Under the pieces are notes generated by a model. That model was not told the origin of the DNA and searched no databases. It saw nothing but the letters and a program-made list of their open reading frames with translations. A stretch of 16,363 bases of DNA from Fimenecus sp051881415 (GTDB lineage Bacteria > Bacillota > Clostridia > Oscillospirales > Acutalibacteraceae). The DNA lies in the NCBI GenBank assembly GCA_051881415.1, contig JBJEPV010000025.1, positions 1-16,363 on the forward strand. The letters are read 5' to 3'. Below are positions 1 through 6,068 of this stretch, piece by piece (positions within the stretch are counted from its first letter, which is position 1; every line of letters starts with the position of its first letter). A program made the position numbers and the translations under genes.

Positions 1-121
1 GAGGACGCCGACCCCTACGCACGAAATGTAATGCGTTCGCCCCCACAAACCCCAAGTTGCACAGATTTTTATACGAGAGGATTTGTAAAGATTCCCTACA
101 AAGAAAATTTACGATGCAAAA
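1..121 (-). repeat. Dispersed intergenic repeat downstream of rny
   Basis: This segment, read on the minus strand, carries in order TTTGCATCGTAAATTT, then CTTTACAAATCCTCTCG, then TTGGGGTTTGTGGGGG, and near the window edge GCGTAGGGGTCGGCGTC. The first three words recur in the same order at 2709-2851, and the last part recurs at 3036-3089. It is therefore a copy of a repeat family also present after the M23 gene. It begins directly after the rny terminator and is cut by the window start. I see no coding potential. Confidence 0.7.
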
Positions 122-156
122 CCGCCCCGACTCTGTATCCGGCAGAATCGGAGCGG
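117..156 (-). terminator. Rho-independent terminator of rny
   Basis: On the minus strand, 12 nt past the rny stop codon, CCGCTCCGATTCTG (156-143) can pair with CAGAGTCGGGGCGG (135-122) around a 7-nt loop. The stem is 14 bp with two G-U pairs and is followed by TTTT. It lies immediately upstream of the dispersed repeat. Confidence 0.75.
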
Positions 157-168
157 CAAATGAAGCAA

Positions 169-1725
169 TTATTTTGCGTATTCGATTGCCCGGTTCTCAC
201 GGATAATATGCACCTTGATTTGCCCGGGATATTCCAACTCGTCCTCGATTTTTTTCACAATATCGCGGGCGACGATGGTCATACGGTCGTCGGATACGAC
301 ATCGGGATTCACCATAATGCGAATCTCGCGCCCTGCCTGAATGGCAAAGGATTTTTCAACGCCGTCAAAAGAAGTTGCGATCTCCTCCAGCTTTTCAAGG
401 CGTTTGATATAATTCTGCACATTTTCGCGGCGGGCGCCGGGGCGTGCCGCAGAAATGGCATCTGCCGCCTGCACAAGGCAAGCCACAACGGTTTTTGCCT
501 CCACATCGCCGTGGTGCGCCTGAATGGCGTGCACGACTTGTTCGTTTTCGCGGTATTTTTTGGCGTACTCCACACCGAGTTCGATGTGCGTACCGTCATA
601 TTCGCGGTCCAGCGCCTTGCCGATGTCATGGAGAAGCCCTGCGCGCTTTGCGGTTTTCACATCTGCGCCGAGTTCCGCCGCCATTAACCCTGCAAGGTAC
701 GAAACCTCCAAAGAGTGGTTCAGCACATTTTGCCCGTAGCTGGTTCTGTATTTCAGCTTGCCGAGCAATTTGACGAGTTCGGGGTGCACGCCGTTGACGC
801 CGGCGTCAATCACCGCGCGCTCACCCGTCTGGCGAATGGTCTGCTCGACCTCGCGGCGGGATTTTTCATACATTTCCTCAATGCGGGCGGGGTGAATACG
901 CCCGTCGGAAATGAGTTTTTCAATCGTCAAACGCGCCACCTCGCGGCGTACCGGCTCAAAACTTGACACGGTAATGGCCTCGGGTGTGTCGTCGATAATC
1001 AAATCCACGCCTGTAATGGTTTCCAAGGTACGGATATTTCTGCCCTCACGGCCGATAATTCTGCCCTTCATTTCGTCATTGGGCAACGCGACCACCGAAA
1101 CGGTCGCCTCGGACGCGTGGTCTGCCGCGCAGCGCTGGATGGCGGTCGAAATAATCTCCCGCGCGAGCGTGTCCGCCTCATCCTTGGTGCGCTGCTCAAA
1201 GTCCATAATGCGGACTGCCTTGTCGTGGGTCAGCTCCTCGTCGAGGTTGCTTAACAGCAAGGACTTTGCCTGCTCCTTCGTAAAGCCTGAAATTTTTTCA
1301 AGCATATCGAATTGGCTTTTTTTGATTTGCTCGACTTCCGCGAGCTTGTCGTCTGCTTCTTTGAGTTTTTGGCTCAAAGTTTCTTCTTTTTTCTCCATCG
1401 CTTCGACTTTTTTGTCAAGCGATTCTTCTTTTTGAATCAGCCGTCTTTCCTGACGCTGTACTTCGGCACGGCGTTCCTTGGTTTCCTTTTCGGCCTCGGT
1501 AATGAGCCTGTGGGCTTCGTCTTTGGCTTCAAGCACGGTTTCTTTCCGTTTGCTTTCCGCGGTTTGCACCGCTTGGTTGACAATACGCGCCGCTTCCTCT
1601 GTTGCAGAGCCGATTGCCGCCTCGGCAACCTTTTTGCGATGCGCGCCGCCCAGCACAAACCCGAGCACACCGAATACCACTGCCGCCGCCACCGCTGCGA
1701 TGACTGCTATAAGTATCGGATTCAA
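169..1725 (-). CDS. rny: Ribonuclease Y (endoribonuclease)
   Basis: RNase Y is the membrane-anchored endoribonuclease that starts mRNA decay in many Firmicutes. With the start chosen here the protein has 518 residues, close to the family's usual ~520. It shows an N-terminal membrane helix (about 2-26), a long charged coiled coil (about 30-190), a KH RNA-binding domain containing GRIIGREGRN (221-230), and an HD hydrolase domain with its metal motif HDIGK (366-370). The start is read as TTG at 1725, giving MNPILIAVIAAV, because AAAGGAGGTG lies 11 nt upstream; the longer frame would start upstream of that site and swallow it. An ATG at 1732 is closer to the ribosome binding site but out of frame. 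The gene is monocistronic here, divergent from the M23 gene, and ends in a hairpin terminator. The family is certain; only the start is open. Confidence 0.97.
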   Translation of the reverse strand: MNPILIAVIAAVAAAVVFGVLGFVLGGAHRKKVAEAAIGSATEEAARIVNQAVQTAESKRKETVLEAKDEAHRLITEAEKETKERRAEVQRQERRLIQKEESLDKKVEAMEKKEETLSQKLKEADDKLAEVEQIKKSQFDMLEKISGFTKEQAKSLLLSNLDEELTHDKAVRIMDFEQRTKDEADTLAREIISTAIQRCAADHASEATVSVVALPNDEMKGRIIGREGRNIRTLETITGVDLIIDDTPEAITVSSFEPVRREVARLTIEKLISDGRIHPARIEEMYEKSRREVEQTIRQTGERAVIDAGVNGVHPELVKLLGKLKYRTSYGQNVLNHSLEVSYLAGLMAAELGADVKTAKRAGLLHDIGKALDREYDGTHIELGVEYAKKYRENEQVVHAIQAHHGDVEAKTVVACLVQAADAISAARPGARRENVQNYIKRLEKLEEIATSFDGVEKSFAIQAGREIRIMVNPDVVSDDRMTIVARDIVKKIEDELEYPGQIKVHIIRENRAIEYAK

Positions 1726-1734
1726 AAAGCATAG

Positions 1735-1744
1735 CACCTCCTTT
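1735..1744 (-). promoter_or_regulatory. Ribosome binding site deciding the rny start
   Basis: Minus-strand AAAGGAGGTG is a near-perfect anti-16S match. The only in-frame initiation codon at usable distance downstream is TTG at 1725-1723, 11 nt after GGAGG. The ATG at 1732-1730 would be only 4 nt away and opens a different frame. Confidence 0.75.
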
Positions 1745-1792
1745 TGAAAGATTTTCAATTTTATGGAATGATTACAATAAAATCAAACGGAC

Positions 1793-1800
1793 AGTATACC
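1793..1800 (-). promoter_or_regulatory. Possible second rny promoter (extended -10)
   Basis: Minus-strand TGGTATACT has a -10 hexamer TATACT (1798-1793) preceded by the TGn extension. No good -35 is seen at 16-18 nt. The same word forms the -10 of the ATPase and proB promoters in this window, which is why it is listed. Confidence 0.4.
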
Positions 1801-1829
1801 ATGATCGCGTATAGTACACTATCTTAGTT

Positions 1830-1858
1830 ATTTTATATCTTTTCGGTGTTTCTGTCAA
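1830..1858 (-). promoter_or_regulatory. Sigma-A promoter of rny
   Basis: On the minus strand the -35 is TTGACA (1858-1853), the spacer is exactly 17 nt, and the -10 is TAAAAT (1835-1830). Transcription would start near 1823 and leave a leader of about 100 nt before the TTG start codon. Confidence 0.7.
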
Positions 1859-1907
1859 GAAAAAGACGAAACCGCCGCGGAAATTTTTGCACTTTTTATT
1901 AAAATGT

Positions 1908-1937
1908 GTATATTTTTCCGCCGGAGCGGGCACACTC
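1908..1937 (+). promoter_or_regulatory. Candidate sigma-F/sigma-G forespore promoter of the M23 gene
   Basis: GTATA (1908-1912), a 15-nt spacer, then GGGCACACTC (1928-1937) fits the forespore sigma-F pattern GYATA-N15/16-GGnnAnAnT. No vegetative sigma-A promoter was seen between 1859 and 1958 on this strand. The predicted transcript start would fall about 15 nt before the ATG, right at the ribosome binding site, which is a very short leader and keeps confidence moderate. Confidence 0.45.
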
Positions 1938-1958
1938 TCTCAACGGAGGTGTCAGAAA

Positions 1959-2678
1959 ATGTCTGAACGCAAAAAAGCCGAAAAGGGCTTCAAAAAACTC
2001 GGGAAACGCACGGCTCTGCTGTATGCGGGGCTGGTGATTGCGTTGTGCGCGGCATTTGCCGTCGCCAAAAACGCCGCCGCATTTCGCTTAACGCCGAAAG
2101 AAGCGGACGAAACACAAACCGCCGCGCCGAGCGCCAAATTCGACGCGTCGGATTTGGCGCCGTATACCCAATCGGCGGAGACAACCGCCGCCCCGACCGA
2201 ACCCGCCGCCCCGACACAGGCACAGCCCGACGGACAGGCGGTCGTCGCGCAAGAGGACGGCATTACACGCGCCGAGCACTTTTCCCTGCCGCTTTTGAGC
2301 GAAGTGGACAAACCGTTTTCGGGCGGGGATATGGTGCAGTCCAAAACCATGGGGGATTGGCGCGTACACAACGGCGTGGATTTTCGCGGCACGGTCGGTG
2401 ACCAGGTGCGCGCCGTCAACAACGGCGTGGTAAAAGCGGTGTATGACGATGTTTTATGGGGCACGGTGGTGGAAATCGACCACGGCGACGGGCTTGTGGC
2501 GCGCTACTGCGGGCTCGGCAAGGGCAGTACCGCCGCAGTCGGCGACAAAGTGAAAATCAACGACCGCATCGGCAATTTGGGGAGCGTGCCCGTTGAGTCG
2601 GCAGACGAGGTGCATTTGCATTTTGAAATGCGCCGGGACGGCACCGCCGTTGACCCCATGCCGATATTGGACTCCTGA
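1959..2678 (+). CDS. SpoIIQ-like membrane-anchored M23/LytM-domain protein
   Basis: The 239-residue protein has a basic N-terminus, one membrane helix (about 18-36), an Ala/Pro/Thr-rich linker (about 50-100) and an extracytoplasmic M23 (LytM) domain from about 115. The ATG at 1959 is chosen because GGAGGTG lies 7-8 nt upstream. The zinc ligands of active M23 peptidases are present: H137 and D141 in HNGVDF, and H221 in HLHFE. The catalytic His normally found in a YxH motif is replaced by Gly (YCG, 183-185). Short size, single N-terminal anchor, a degenerate catalytic site and a forespore-type promoter resemble SpoIIQ, the forespore half of the SpoIIQ-SpoIIIAH channel that supports engulfment. 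It could instead be another M23 scaffold such as an envelope or division factor. The gene stands alone, divergent from rny. Confidence 0.85.
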   Translation: MSERKKAEKGFKKLGKRTALLYAGLVIALCAAFAVAKNAAAFRLTPKEADETQTAAPSAKFDASDLAPYTQSAETTAAPTEPAAPTQAQPDGQAVVAQEDGITRAEHFSLPLLSEVDKPFSGGDMVQSKTMGDWRVHNGVDFRGTVGDQVRAVNNGVVKAVYDDVLWGTVVEIDHGDGLVARYCGLGKGSTAAVGDKVKINDRIGNLGSVPVESADEVHLHFEMRRDGTAVDPMPILDS

Positions 2679-2739
2679 ATTTTGCTTCGTAAATTTTGCT
2701 TCGTAAATTTTGCATCGTAAATTTTGCATCGTAAATTTA
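2678..2739. repeat. 14-bp tandem repeat, 4.4 copies
   Basis: Four consecutive 14-bp units, AATTTTGCTTCGTA twice then AATTTTGCATCGTA twice, plus a partial fifth (AATTTA). The first unit starts on the last base of the M23 stop codon. The units are homogeneous in pairs, suggesting recent slippage or duplication. The last unit matches the TTTGCATCGTAAATTT word of the repeat at the window start. Confidence 0.9.
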
Positions 2740-2860
2740 CTTTGCAGATACTCTTTACAAATCCTCTCGAATGGAAATTTTGATTTGTAGGGAACGGTCA
2801 TACCATTCCGTCAGTCGCTCCGGCGCGACGGCAAATTGGGGTTTGTGGGGGTGATTTGTA
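2740..2860 (+). repeat. Dispersed intergenic repeat, left part
   Basis: Contains CTTTACAAATCCTCTCGA, then TTTGTAGGGAACGG with an imperfect palindrome (GGAACGGT...ACCATTCC), then AATTGGGGTTTGTGGGGG. The shared words occur in the same order on the minus strand at 34-100, so this is the same family in opposite absolute orientation but identical orientation relative to the upstream gene. Confidence 0.65.
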
Positions 2861-2861
2861 C

Positions 2862-2933
2862 GGTAGGGCGGGGGCTTGCCCCCGCCGCGGGGTTTGATGT
2901 GAATTGACGGCGGGGGCAAGCCCCCGCCCTACC
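2862..2933. repeat. Perfect 26-bp inverted repeat (long GC hairpin)
   Basis: Positions 2862-2887 (GGTAGGGCGGGGGC...) are the exact reverse complement of 2908-2933, separated by 20 nt. Each arm is itself nearly palindromic (GCGGGGGCTTGCCCCCGC). It could form a very stable hairpin or cruciform and might slow transcription, but it has no T-run and is not called a terminator. Confidence 0.9.
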
Positions 2934-2942
2934 CTAAAAATG

Positions 2943-2980
2943 TATTTTGTGCGTAGGGAACGGTCTTGACCGTTCCGCAA
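2943..2980. repeat. Palindromic repeat module with GTAGGG leader
   Basis: ATTTTGTGCGTAGG leads into GGAACGGTC (2957-2965), a TT loop and GACCGTTCC (2968-2976), a perfect 9-bp hairpin. The leader ATTTTGTGCGTAGGG recurs beside several other palindromes in this intergenic region. Confidence 0.75.
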
Positions 2981-2998
2981 AATTACAGCAAAATTCAC

Positions 2999-3093
2999 GA
3001 GCGGGCGCGGAGACCCGCCCCTACAACGGGTCGTCGAGACGCCGACCCCTACGCACAAATTACAATGCGTTCGCGCCCACAACCCCCAATTTT
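2999..3093 (-). repeat. Dispersed palindromic repeat modules, right part
   Basis: Read on the minus strand: AATTGGGGGTTGTGGG, GCGAACGCATTGTAATTTG, then TGCGTAGGGGTCGGCGTC and finally GTAGGGGCGGGTCTCCGCGC. Bases 3036-3089 are close to a copy of 1-55 in the same absolute orientation. Two further GC palindromes are each introduced by GTAGGG. This completes the description of the 2679-3176 gap: it holds only repeats and a terminator, with no gene seen. Confidence 0.7.
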
Positions 3094-3120
3094 ATTGCAT
3101 TACAATTAAAAACCGGCACA

Positions 3121-3161
3121 AAACACCCCGACAAGCGAAACAGCGCCTGTCGGGGTGTTTT
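3121..3161. terminator. Bidirectional terminator between the M23 gene and the ATPase gene
   Basis: AAACACCCCGACA (3121-3133) pairs perfectly with TGTCGGGGTGTTT (3149-3161) around a 15-nt loop. On the plus strand it is followed by further T's, and on the minus strand it ends in TTTTGTG. It lies 15 nt past the ATPase stop codon on the minus strand and could also stop the convergent M23 transcript. Confidence 0.85.
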
Positions 3162-3176
3162 TCTAAAACTTGAATT

Positions 3177-5837
3177 TTATGCTTTCTTTGCCTTGTGCTT
3201 GCCATACAGCCGCTCAAAGAATTTGACGATTTCCACAAGCGGGATAATGCTGACCGCCAGCAACAGCGCGATGCAATACTCTTTCAGGTCGATAAACTCA
3301 AACCCGAACGCTTCGCGCAGGAACGGAATATAGATAACCGCCGTGGTGGTAATGAGCGAAGCGACGGTCGACAGCGCCAGGAATTTGTTTTGATGCCCAA
3401 TCGTGAAAAGGGAGCCCTTTTGCGAACGCATATTGAGCGAATGGAAAATCTCGCACATCGACATGGTCAAAAACGCCATCGTCATCCCGTCGGGGCTGTC
3501 AACGATTTCCCATCTGCCCGCTTCGATAAAGTGCCCTATAAAATACGCCAAAATCGTCAGCACGGTGACAAGCAAGCCCTGGTAGGCAATATCGCCGCCG
3601 ACGCCGCCTGCGAAAATGCCGTCCGTGGATTTACGCGGCGGGCGTTTCATCAGGTTTTTCTCGCCCTTTTCCATACTCAGCGCCAACGCGGGGAAGCAGT
3701 CGGTCACCAGGTTAATCCACAACAGGTGCACCGGCTTCAAAATCGTAAAGCCCAAAATATTGGCGAAGAAAATCGACATAACCTCGCTCAAATTCGACGC
3801 GAGCAGGAACTGAATGGATTTGCGGATATTGTCATAAATGCGTCTGCCCTCTTCGACTGCGGACACAATCGTAGCGAAGTTGTCATCCGCCAAAACCATA
3901 TCGGCAACATTCTTCGTGACATCCGTCCCCGTAATGCCCATGCCGATGCCGATGTCCGCGCTCTTAATGGACGGTGCATCGTTCACGCCGTCGCCCGTCA
4001 TGGCGGTAATCATCCCGCGCGAACGCCACGCGTTGACAATGCGCACCTTATGCTCGGGTTGCACGCGCGCATAGACCGAATACTGTGTGACCTTTTCTTT
4101 GAAATCTTCGTCGGAAATCTCGTTGAGCTCCGCGCCCGTAATCGCCTCGGACGGGTCACTGATAATCCCCAATTCCGTCGCAATGGCAACGGCGGTATCT
4201 TTGTGGTCGCCGGTAATCATAATCGGGCGAATGCCTGCCGAACGGCACTCGGCAATCGCGTCTTTGACTTCGGGGCGAACGGGGTCAATCATACCGACCA
4301 AGCCGACGAACACCAAATCGTGTTCGAGCGCCTCGGGGCTTTGGTCCTCGGGCACGGCATCAAGCGTTTTAAAACTGCACGCAAGCACGCGCAACGCACG
4401 GTCGGCGTATGCCTTATTTTGCTGTAAAATCGCCGTACGATCCGCCTCGGTCAAATCGGCAGGCGCACCGTTTTTGAGAATTTTTGTGCAGTTTTTGAGC
4501 ACCTCGTCGGGCGCACCTTTGGTAAACTGCAACACGCCGTCGGCGGTTTTGTGCACCGTGGTCATCATTTTGCGCATCGAGTCAAACGGCGCTTCGCCGA
4601 CGCGCGGTGCAACCTTTAACAGGTCGTTTTTATTGAGATTTAACGAAAGCGCATACGCCACCAGCGCCGCCTCCGTCGGCTCGCCGACCAAATTGCCCTC
4701 GCTGTCGATATTGACATCGGTGCAAAGCGCCATACCCTTGGCGAGCAGGGTTTCGTCGTCGCCGTAATGCTCCACGACGGTCATTTTGTTTTGCGTGAGC
4801 GTACCGGTTTTATCCGAACAGATAATCTGCGCACAGCCGAGGGTTTCCACCGCGGTCAGCTTGCGGATAATTGCATTTTTCTTCGACATGGTGGTCACGC
4901 CGATGGACAGCACCACCGTGACAACCGCCGCCAAGCCCTCGGGGATTGCGGCAACCGCCAGCGATACCGCCAGCATAAACGAGTCAAGCAAAAATGCAAA
5001 ATCGGGGGTGTTGCCGCCGACAAAGCAACGGACAATATCGAAGCCGAACATAAAGATACAAATGCCGAGCACCAAAAAGCTCAAAATCTTGCTCAACTGC
5101 GCCAATTTCTTTTGCAACGGCGTCTGCCCGTCCTCGGCGGCCGCCAACGCGCCGGCGATTTTGCCCATTTCGGTGTCCATACCCGTGGCGGTCACAACCG
5201 CGCGCCCGCGCCCGTACACCACCGACGAGCCCATATACATCATATTTTTGCGGTCGCCCAGCGGCACATCCTTTTGGTCGCCCAAGCCGATGGTCGACAT
5301 AATCTTGTTGACGGGAACAGACTCGCCCGTCAACGCCGCTTCTTCGATTTTTAAGCTCGCGCATTCTATAATGCGCGCGTCGGCAGGCACCGCGTCGCCC
5401 GCTTCGAGCAAAACAACATCGCCGACGACCAAATCCTCGCTGTGGATTTCCACGACATTGCCGTCGCGCAGAACCTTTGAGGTCGCCGCCGCCATTTCCT
5501 GCAAGGCTTCAATCGCCTTTTCCGCCTTGCTCTCCTGATACACACCGAGCACGGCGTTGATGATGACCACCGCCAAAATGATAACCACGTCGGTCGGGGC
5601 TTCGTGCTCCATAATGGAGGTAATCGCCGAAATGACCGCCGCGACAATCAAAATGATAATCATCGGGTCTGTGAACTGCTCTAAAAATCTGCGCACGAGG
5701 GATTTCTTTTTGCCCTCCTGCAATTTGTTTTTGCCGTTTTCCGCAAGTCGCTTTTGTGCCTCGGCGACAGTCAAGCCGTTTTCGGTACTTTGGACTTCTG
5801 CAAAAACTTCTTCCGTGGAATGCAAATATTCTTGCAT
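3177..5837 (-). CDS. P-type cation ATPase (PacL/SERCA type), probable Mn2+/Ca2+ exporter
   Basis: The 886-residue P2A-type ATPase pumps divalent cations out of the cytoplasm using ATP. Visible in order: N-terminal cation-ATPase domain (about 1-70), actuator domain with TGES (170-173), M4 with PEGL (299-302), phosphorylation motif DKTGTLT with Asp342, nucleotide-binding KGAP (440-443), TGD (542-544), TGDGVND (614-620), and C-terminal membrane helices. Ion ligands like those of SERCA are kept: Glu300 in M4, Asn682 and Glu685 in M5, and Asn709, Thr712 and Asp713 in M6. Such proteins are usually annotated as Ca2+ pumps, but the yybP-ykoY riboswitch in the leader argues for Mn2+ efflux, as known for some lactic acid bacterial and streptococcal P-type ATPases. 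The ATG is preceded by AAGGAGG at 8 nt. The gene is monocistronic, with its own promoter and terminator. Confidence 0.95.
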   Translation of the reverse strand: MQEYLHSTEEVFAEVQSTENGLTVAEAQKRLAENGKNKLQEGKKKSLVRRFLEQFTDPMIIILIVAAVISAITSIMEHEAPTDVVIILAVVIINAVLGVYQESKAEKAIEALQEMAAATSKVLRDGNVVEIHSEDLVVGDVVLLEAGDAVPADARIIECASLKIEEAALTGESVPVNKIMSTIGLGDQKDVPLGDRKNMMYMGSSVVYGRGRAVVTATGMDTEMGKIAGALAAAEDGQTPLQKKLAQLSKILSFLVLGICIFMFGFDIVRCFVGGNTPDFAFLLDSFMLAVSLAVAAIPEGLAAVVTVVLSIGVTTMSKKNAIIRKLTAVETLGCAQIICSDKTGTLTQNKMTVVEHYGDDETLLAKGMALCTDVNIDSEGNLVGEPTEAALVAYALSLNLNKNDLLKVAPRVGEAPFDSMRKMMTTVHKTADGVLQFTKGAPDEVLKNCTKILKNGAPADLTEADRTAILQQNKAYADRALRVLACSFKTLDAVPEDQSPEALEHDLVFVGLVGMIDPVRPEVKDAIAECRSAGIRPIMITGDHKDTAVAIATELGIISDPSEAITGAELNEISDEDFKEKVTQYSVYARVQPEHKVRIVNAWRSRGMITAMTGDGVNDAPSIKSADIGIGMGITGTDVTKNVADMVLADDNFATIVSAVEEGRRIYDNIRKSIQFLLASNLSEVMSIFFANILGFTILKPVHLLWINLVTDCFPALALSMEKGEKNLMKRPPRKSTDGIFAGGVGGDIAYQGLLVTVLTILAYFIGHFIEAGRWEIVDSPDGMTMAFLTMSMCEIFHSLNMRSQKGSLFTIGHQNKFLALSTVASLITTTAVIYIPFLREAFGFEFIDLKEYCIALLLAVSIIPLVEIVKFFERLYGKHKAKKA

Positions 5838-5869
5838 ACCGTTTGCCTCCTTGTTTTCTTTTTTTCTAA

Positions 5870-5913
5870 GAAAAAAGACCTTGCGGCAGAACCGTACATT
5901 CTGCCGAAGGTCT
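5870..5913 (-). terminator. Riboswitch-controlled terminator in the ATPase leader
   Basis: On the minus strand AGACCTTCGGCAGAA (5913-5899) pairs with TTCTGCCGCAAGGTCT (5891-5876) with one bulged base, followed by TTTTTTCTT. The 5' arm contains the 3' end of the aptamer (CCAGACCTTCGG), so aptamer closure and terminator formation compete. The arrangement implies antitermination when the metal is bound, which is an inference from pairing only. Confidence 0.8.
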
Positions 5914-6010
5914 GGCTACCTAATCACGCGGGATTTTAGGCTCGATGACCAGCCGTATACGGCATGTATGTTGACCATCGAGTAAAAGCTACTCCCCTTC
6001 TGCGGGCAAA
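5904..6010 (-). promoter_or_regulatory. yybP-ykoY (Mn2+-sensing) riboswitch aptamer
   Basis: The minus-strand leader shows hallmark words of this class: GAAGGGGAGTAGC near the 5' end, GTCAACATAC in the middle, and GCCAGACC at the 3' end. Between them are a CTCGATG/CATCGAG stem, a GCCGTATACGGC hairpin and a CCTAA/TTAGG stem. A P1-like pairing of CAGAAGG (6002-5996) with CCTTCGG (5910-5904) closes it. The class binds Mn2+ and controls Mn2+ exporters and related genes. The recognition is from memory of the consensus, not a covariance-model search. Confidence 0.85.
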
Positions 6011-6039
6011 AGCGCCGCAAGGATATTTTTCCAAGAAGC

Positions 6040-6068
6040 AGTATACCACTTTAATCAACACTTGTCAA
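6040..6068 (-). promoter_or_regulatory. Sigma-A promoter of the ATPase/riboswitch transcript
   Basis: On the minus strand the -35 is TTGACA (6068-6063), the spacer is 17 nt, and the -10 is TATACT (6045-6040) with a TGG extension. This is an almost ideal vegetative promoter. It overlaps the last codons of the upstream DUF4015 gene, separating the ATPase transcript from the Rnf-like operon. The leader would be about 195 nt and contain the riboswitch. Confidence 0.85.

Noticed and set aside
31..687. Plus-strand 218-codon ORF over the 3' half of rny
   Set aside because: Antisense shadow of the KH/HD domain coding region; begins in repeat sequence without a ribosome binding site.
2798..3082. Minus-strand 94-codon ORF in the repeat region, and a plus-strand 128-codon ORF at 2947-3333
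   Set aside because: Both translate palindromic repeats and, in one case, the terminator; no ribosome binding site or protein family features.
2678..3093. Possible CRISPR array because of multiple direct and inverted repeats
   Set aside because: The 14-bp units are contiguous without spacers, and the other modules differ in core sequence; no cas genes are present.
3195..4427. Long plus-strand ORF of 410 codons inside the ATPase gene
   Set aside because: Composition is His/Arg/Asn-rich nonsense typical of the antisense of a GC-biased gene, with no ribosome binding site and no family features; the minus-strand ATPase is unambiguous.
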